A stretch of 64,000 nt of DNA from Mytilinidion resinicola (taxonomy: Eukaryota > Ascomycota > Dothideomycetes > Mytilinidiales > Mytilinidiaceae). The stretch's first letter is position 1; every line of letters begins with the position of its first letter. Location: assembly GCF_010093595.1 (NCBI RefSeq), contig NW_022985460.1, positions 381,829-445,828 on the forward strand. The letters run 5' to 3'. The notes below the pieces were generated by a model. That model was not told the origin of the DNA. It was given only the letters and a program-made list of their open reading frames with translations, and searched no databases. The position numbers were made by a program, and so were the translations under genes. Shown here in pieces: positions 62,573 to 64,000 of this stretch.

Positions 62573-63500
62573 GGCGTATAGTATTCCACCAGAGGGAGGG
62601 CGGGCGCAAGAACGGGCGGAAGTTCAGGCATTTTGGGGCTGACTTTTTGGGCAAGTCGTGTAGGACGCAGGGGGTGTCTTAGACAGGAGTGTGGCGTTTA
62701 TAGAGCCGTCTCGTGACCACGCGAGGTAAATCCATCTCTATCTACGAATTCGTAAGTTCTGCTCACTTCAGCATTCATCATCTCCCTTCTTTCCATCACG
62801 TCTGGATCGTCGCGTGGCTATCTGCATAGAACATCGCTACTTAAACCCCACAACGTTATCATATGGAGTCGATCTGTCACAGGTGCCTTGGTACTAGTTA
62901 AGCACACATGTACAGTCTCCACGGTCCTGCGCCCAGAATACCAACAAACAGTCAAAACTTGCTTTTAAGATACAGACGTACTTCTTCCTTTTCCTTTCAT
63001 CATTGCCTCCTATGTCGAATCACGATGCAACTTCCGATTCTCTGGAGCTTCCCGACCTTTGCCTGCCTCTCACTTACATCCCTGGCATGGGCGTACGGCT
63101 TTTAACTGTTATGCATTGAGGAGTTTTTACTGTATCTACATCTTCAGTAACGCCTTTTTGGACGAAGTGCTTAAAAGATACTAATTACTTGAGGTCTGCA
63201 CTGAACAGTTTTTGCAGTACCGACGATGTAGTAATGGTAAATGCAGCAAAATAGGAGATAAATAATTGTCTCAGTACGCTCAAAGAAGTTTTTTTTCAAC
63301 CCCTACCTATCTAAGTCTTGCTTCTATCCTCATCGCGTTCCATCCCTTTTTCGTCACGTTTGGGCTGCTGCTTCGCACGCTAGGCGGGAAAATAGTGGCA
63401 TACTCAAAAAGTCCTCTTGTGTGTACGCCGCGAGAAATAAGCAACGGCAAGCTCAGAATGTCCCGAAATCCATGAATATCAGAATCGAGCCCCATAAGAA
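62573..63500. other. Intergenic region, no gene seen
   Basis: Promoter of the one-exon gene and 3' flank of the GH45 gene. A 21-residue-scale hydrophobic frame near 63025-63105 is too short to support. Otherwise AT-rich and featureless. Confidence 0.5.
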
Positions 63501-64000
63501 CTATCTCAACTCCTTGTAGCAAGAAGCCTTCATGGCGTTCGGCAGGTTGTCGCAGTCCGAGCGGGTATTCACGCCTACGCCTGGGGTGCCAAAAACGGAC
63601 TGAGGTACGTTGAACTCAGTAGCGCAGGCATCATTCGTTGATGTATTCCCACCAGGCATCTGATGAGTACTGATTAGCGAACTTGCAATTTGTATTCGTA
63701 TATATTAGACACTGACACCCAACGCAAATCTGTTCACTGATGTGACATCGTACGCAGTATTTTGTGCCTGCAATACCATCGTCTTTCCCTTCACTGCTCC
63801 ACTCGTGAAATTCAACTCGTAGCAAGCACAGCACCAGCAATTCTCGACATGATCCTTGAGGAACACTCCCGCAAAACCGTAGGAGAAGGTGTCATGACTG
63901 CCCACGGGCTTTGATTTGTGCAGCTGTACGCTGTGCCTCCGTTGCAGCCCGTGCCAGCACTGAAATCGCTCAGCGGCTTGTCGTGTACATCGCAACTCTG
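63501..64000 (-). pseudogene. GH45 endoglucanase, partial and frameshifted
   Basis: The reverse strand encodes the middle and end of a family 45 cellulase; the 5' part lies beyond the window. Upstream reading gives SCDVHDKPLSDFSAGTGCNG then GTAYSCTNQSPWAV; then, after a missing base at about 63893-63896, DTFSYGFAG, ENCWCCACYELNFTSGAVKG, KTMVLQAQN and NRFALG. A 57-nt GTCAGT...CATCAG intron (63660-63716) leads to MPGGN, NTRSDCDNLPNAMKASCYKE and a stop at 63501. The WCCACYELTFTSG block is diagnostic. The frame change inside AV-DTFSYG cannot be a normal intron, so either this is a pseudogene or the assembly lost one base. The catalytic Asp of the N-terminal YxDCC motif is outside the window. No cellulose-binding module follows. 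Confidence 0.8.

Overview
This is eukaryotic nuclear DNA from a filamentous ascomycete (Pezizomycotina). That follows from many short introns (about 48-75 nt, GT/GC...AG with CTAAC/CTGAC-like branch sites), fungal-type gene families (S10 carboxypeptidase, fungal rhodopsin-domain protein, GH45 cellulase, bifunctional THI6, phosphoketolase/acetate kinase pair) and compact gene spacing. A Dothideomycete is my best guess from overall flavour, but the sequence does not prove it. Two runs of N (13371-13380, 56003-56077) show it is a draft assembly. Exon models below were built by hand from splice consensus, reading frame and family conservation; almost all close to an exact multiple of three.

Layout. 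0-13 kb: start of an SDR oxidoreductase (-, runs off the left edge), cytochrome c (+), a 2.8 kb gene-free stretch with two degenerate tandem repeat families, dihydrofolate reductase (-), PP4 regulatory subunit PSY2/SMK-1 (-), a 2.7 kb region with no gene I can support, and a four-exon fungal protein of unknown function (+). 13-25.5 kb: Mediator MED22 (+, interrupted by a gap), a RING+PHD protein (-), ribosomal protein eL43 (-, seven exons including a 12-nt microexon), a saccharopine-dehydrogenase-like oxidoreductase (+), THI6 (-), and eIF5 (+). 26-38 kb: a homeodomain plus C2H2 zinc-finger regulator (+), an SLC35F-type transporter (-), a second copy of the degenerate repeat, an isochorismatase-family hydrolase (-), and a Cid1-type nucleotidyltransferase (+). 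38.8-44 kb: acetate kinase (-) and phosphoketolase (+) share one divergent promoter; together they convert xylulose-5-P/fructose-6-P to acetyl-P and then acetate. 45.5-64 kb: rhodopsin-like membrane protein (+), secreted serine carboxypeptidase (+), FHIP-family endosome-transport adaptor (-), DUF4336 protein (-), exosome subunit RRP45 (-) head-to-head with splicing factor CWC15 (+), a DDR48-like disordered stress protein (+), an unknown one-exon membrane-anchored protein (-) and a frameshifted GH45 endoglucanase (-) running off the right edge.

Most of the window is ordinary housekeeping. The most unusual content is: (i) the extreme exon fragmentation of the eL43 gene, with a 4-nt first exon, a 12-nt internal microexon and a GC-AG intron; (ii) a small terminal-inverted-repeat element (MITE-like) present at four places, two of them inside introns of the oxidoreductase and phosphoketolase genes; (iii) a degenerate satellite-like array with a 338-bp higher-order period and a second cluster 27 kb away; and (iv) several stop-free introns of length 3n hidden inside apparently open frames.
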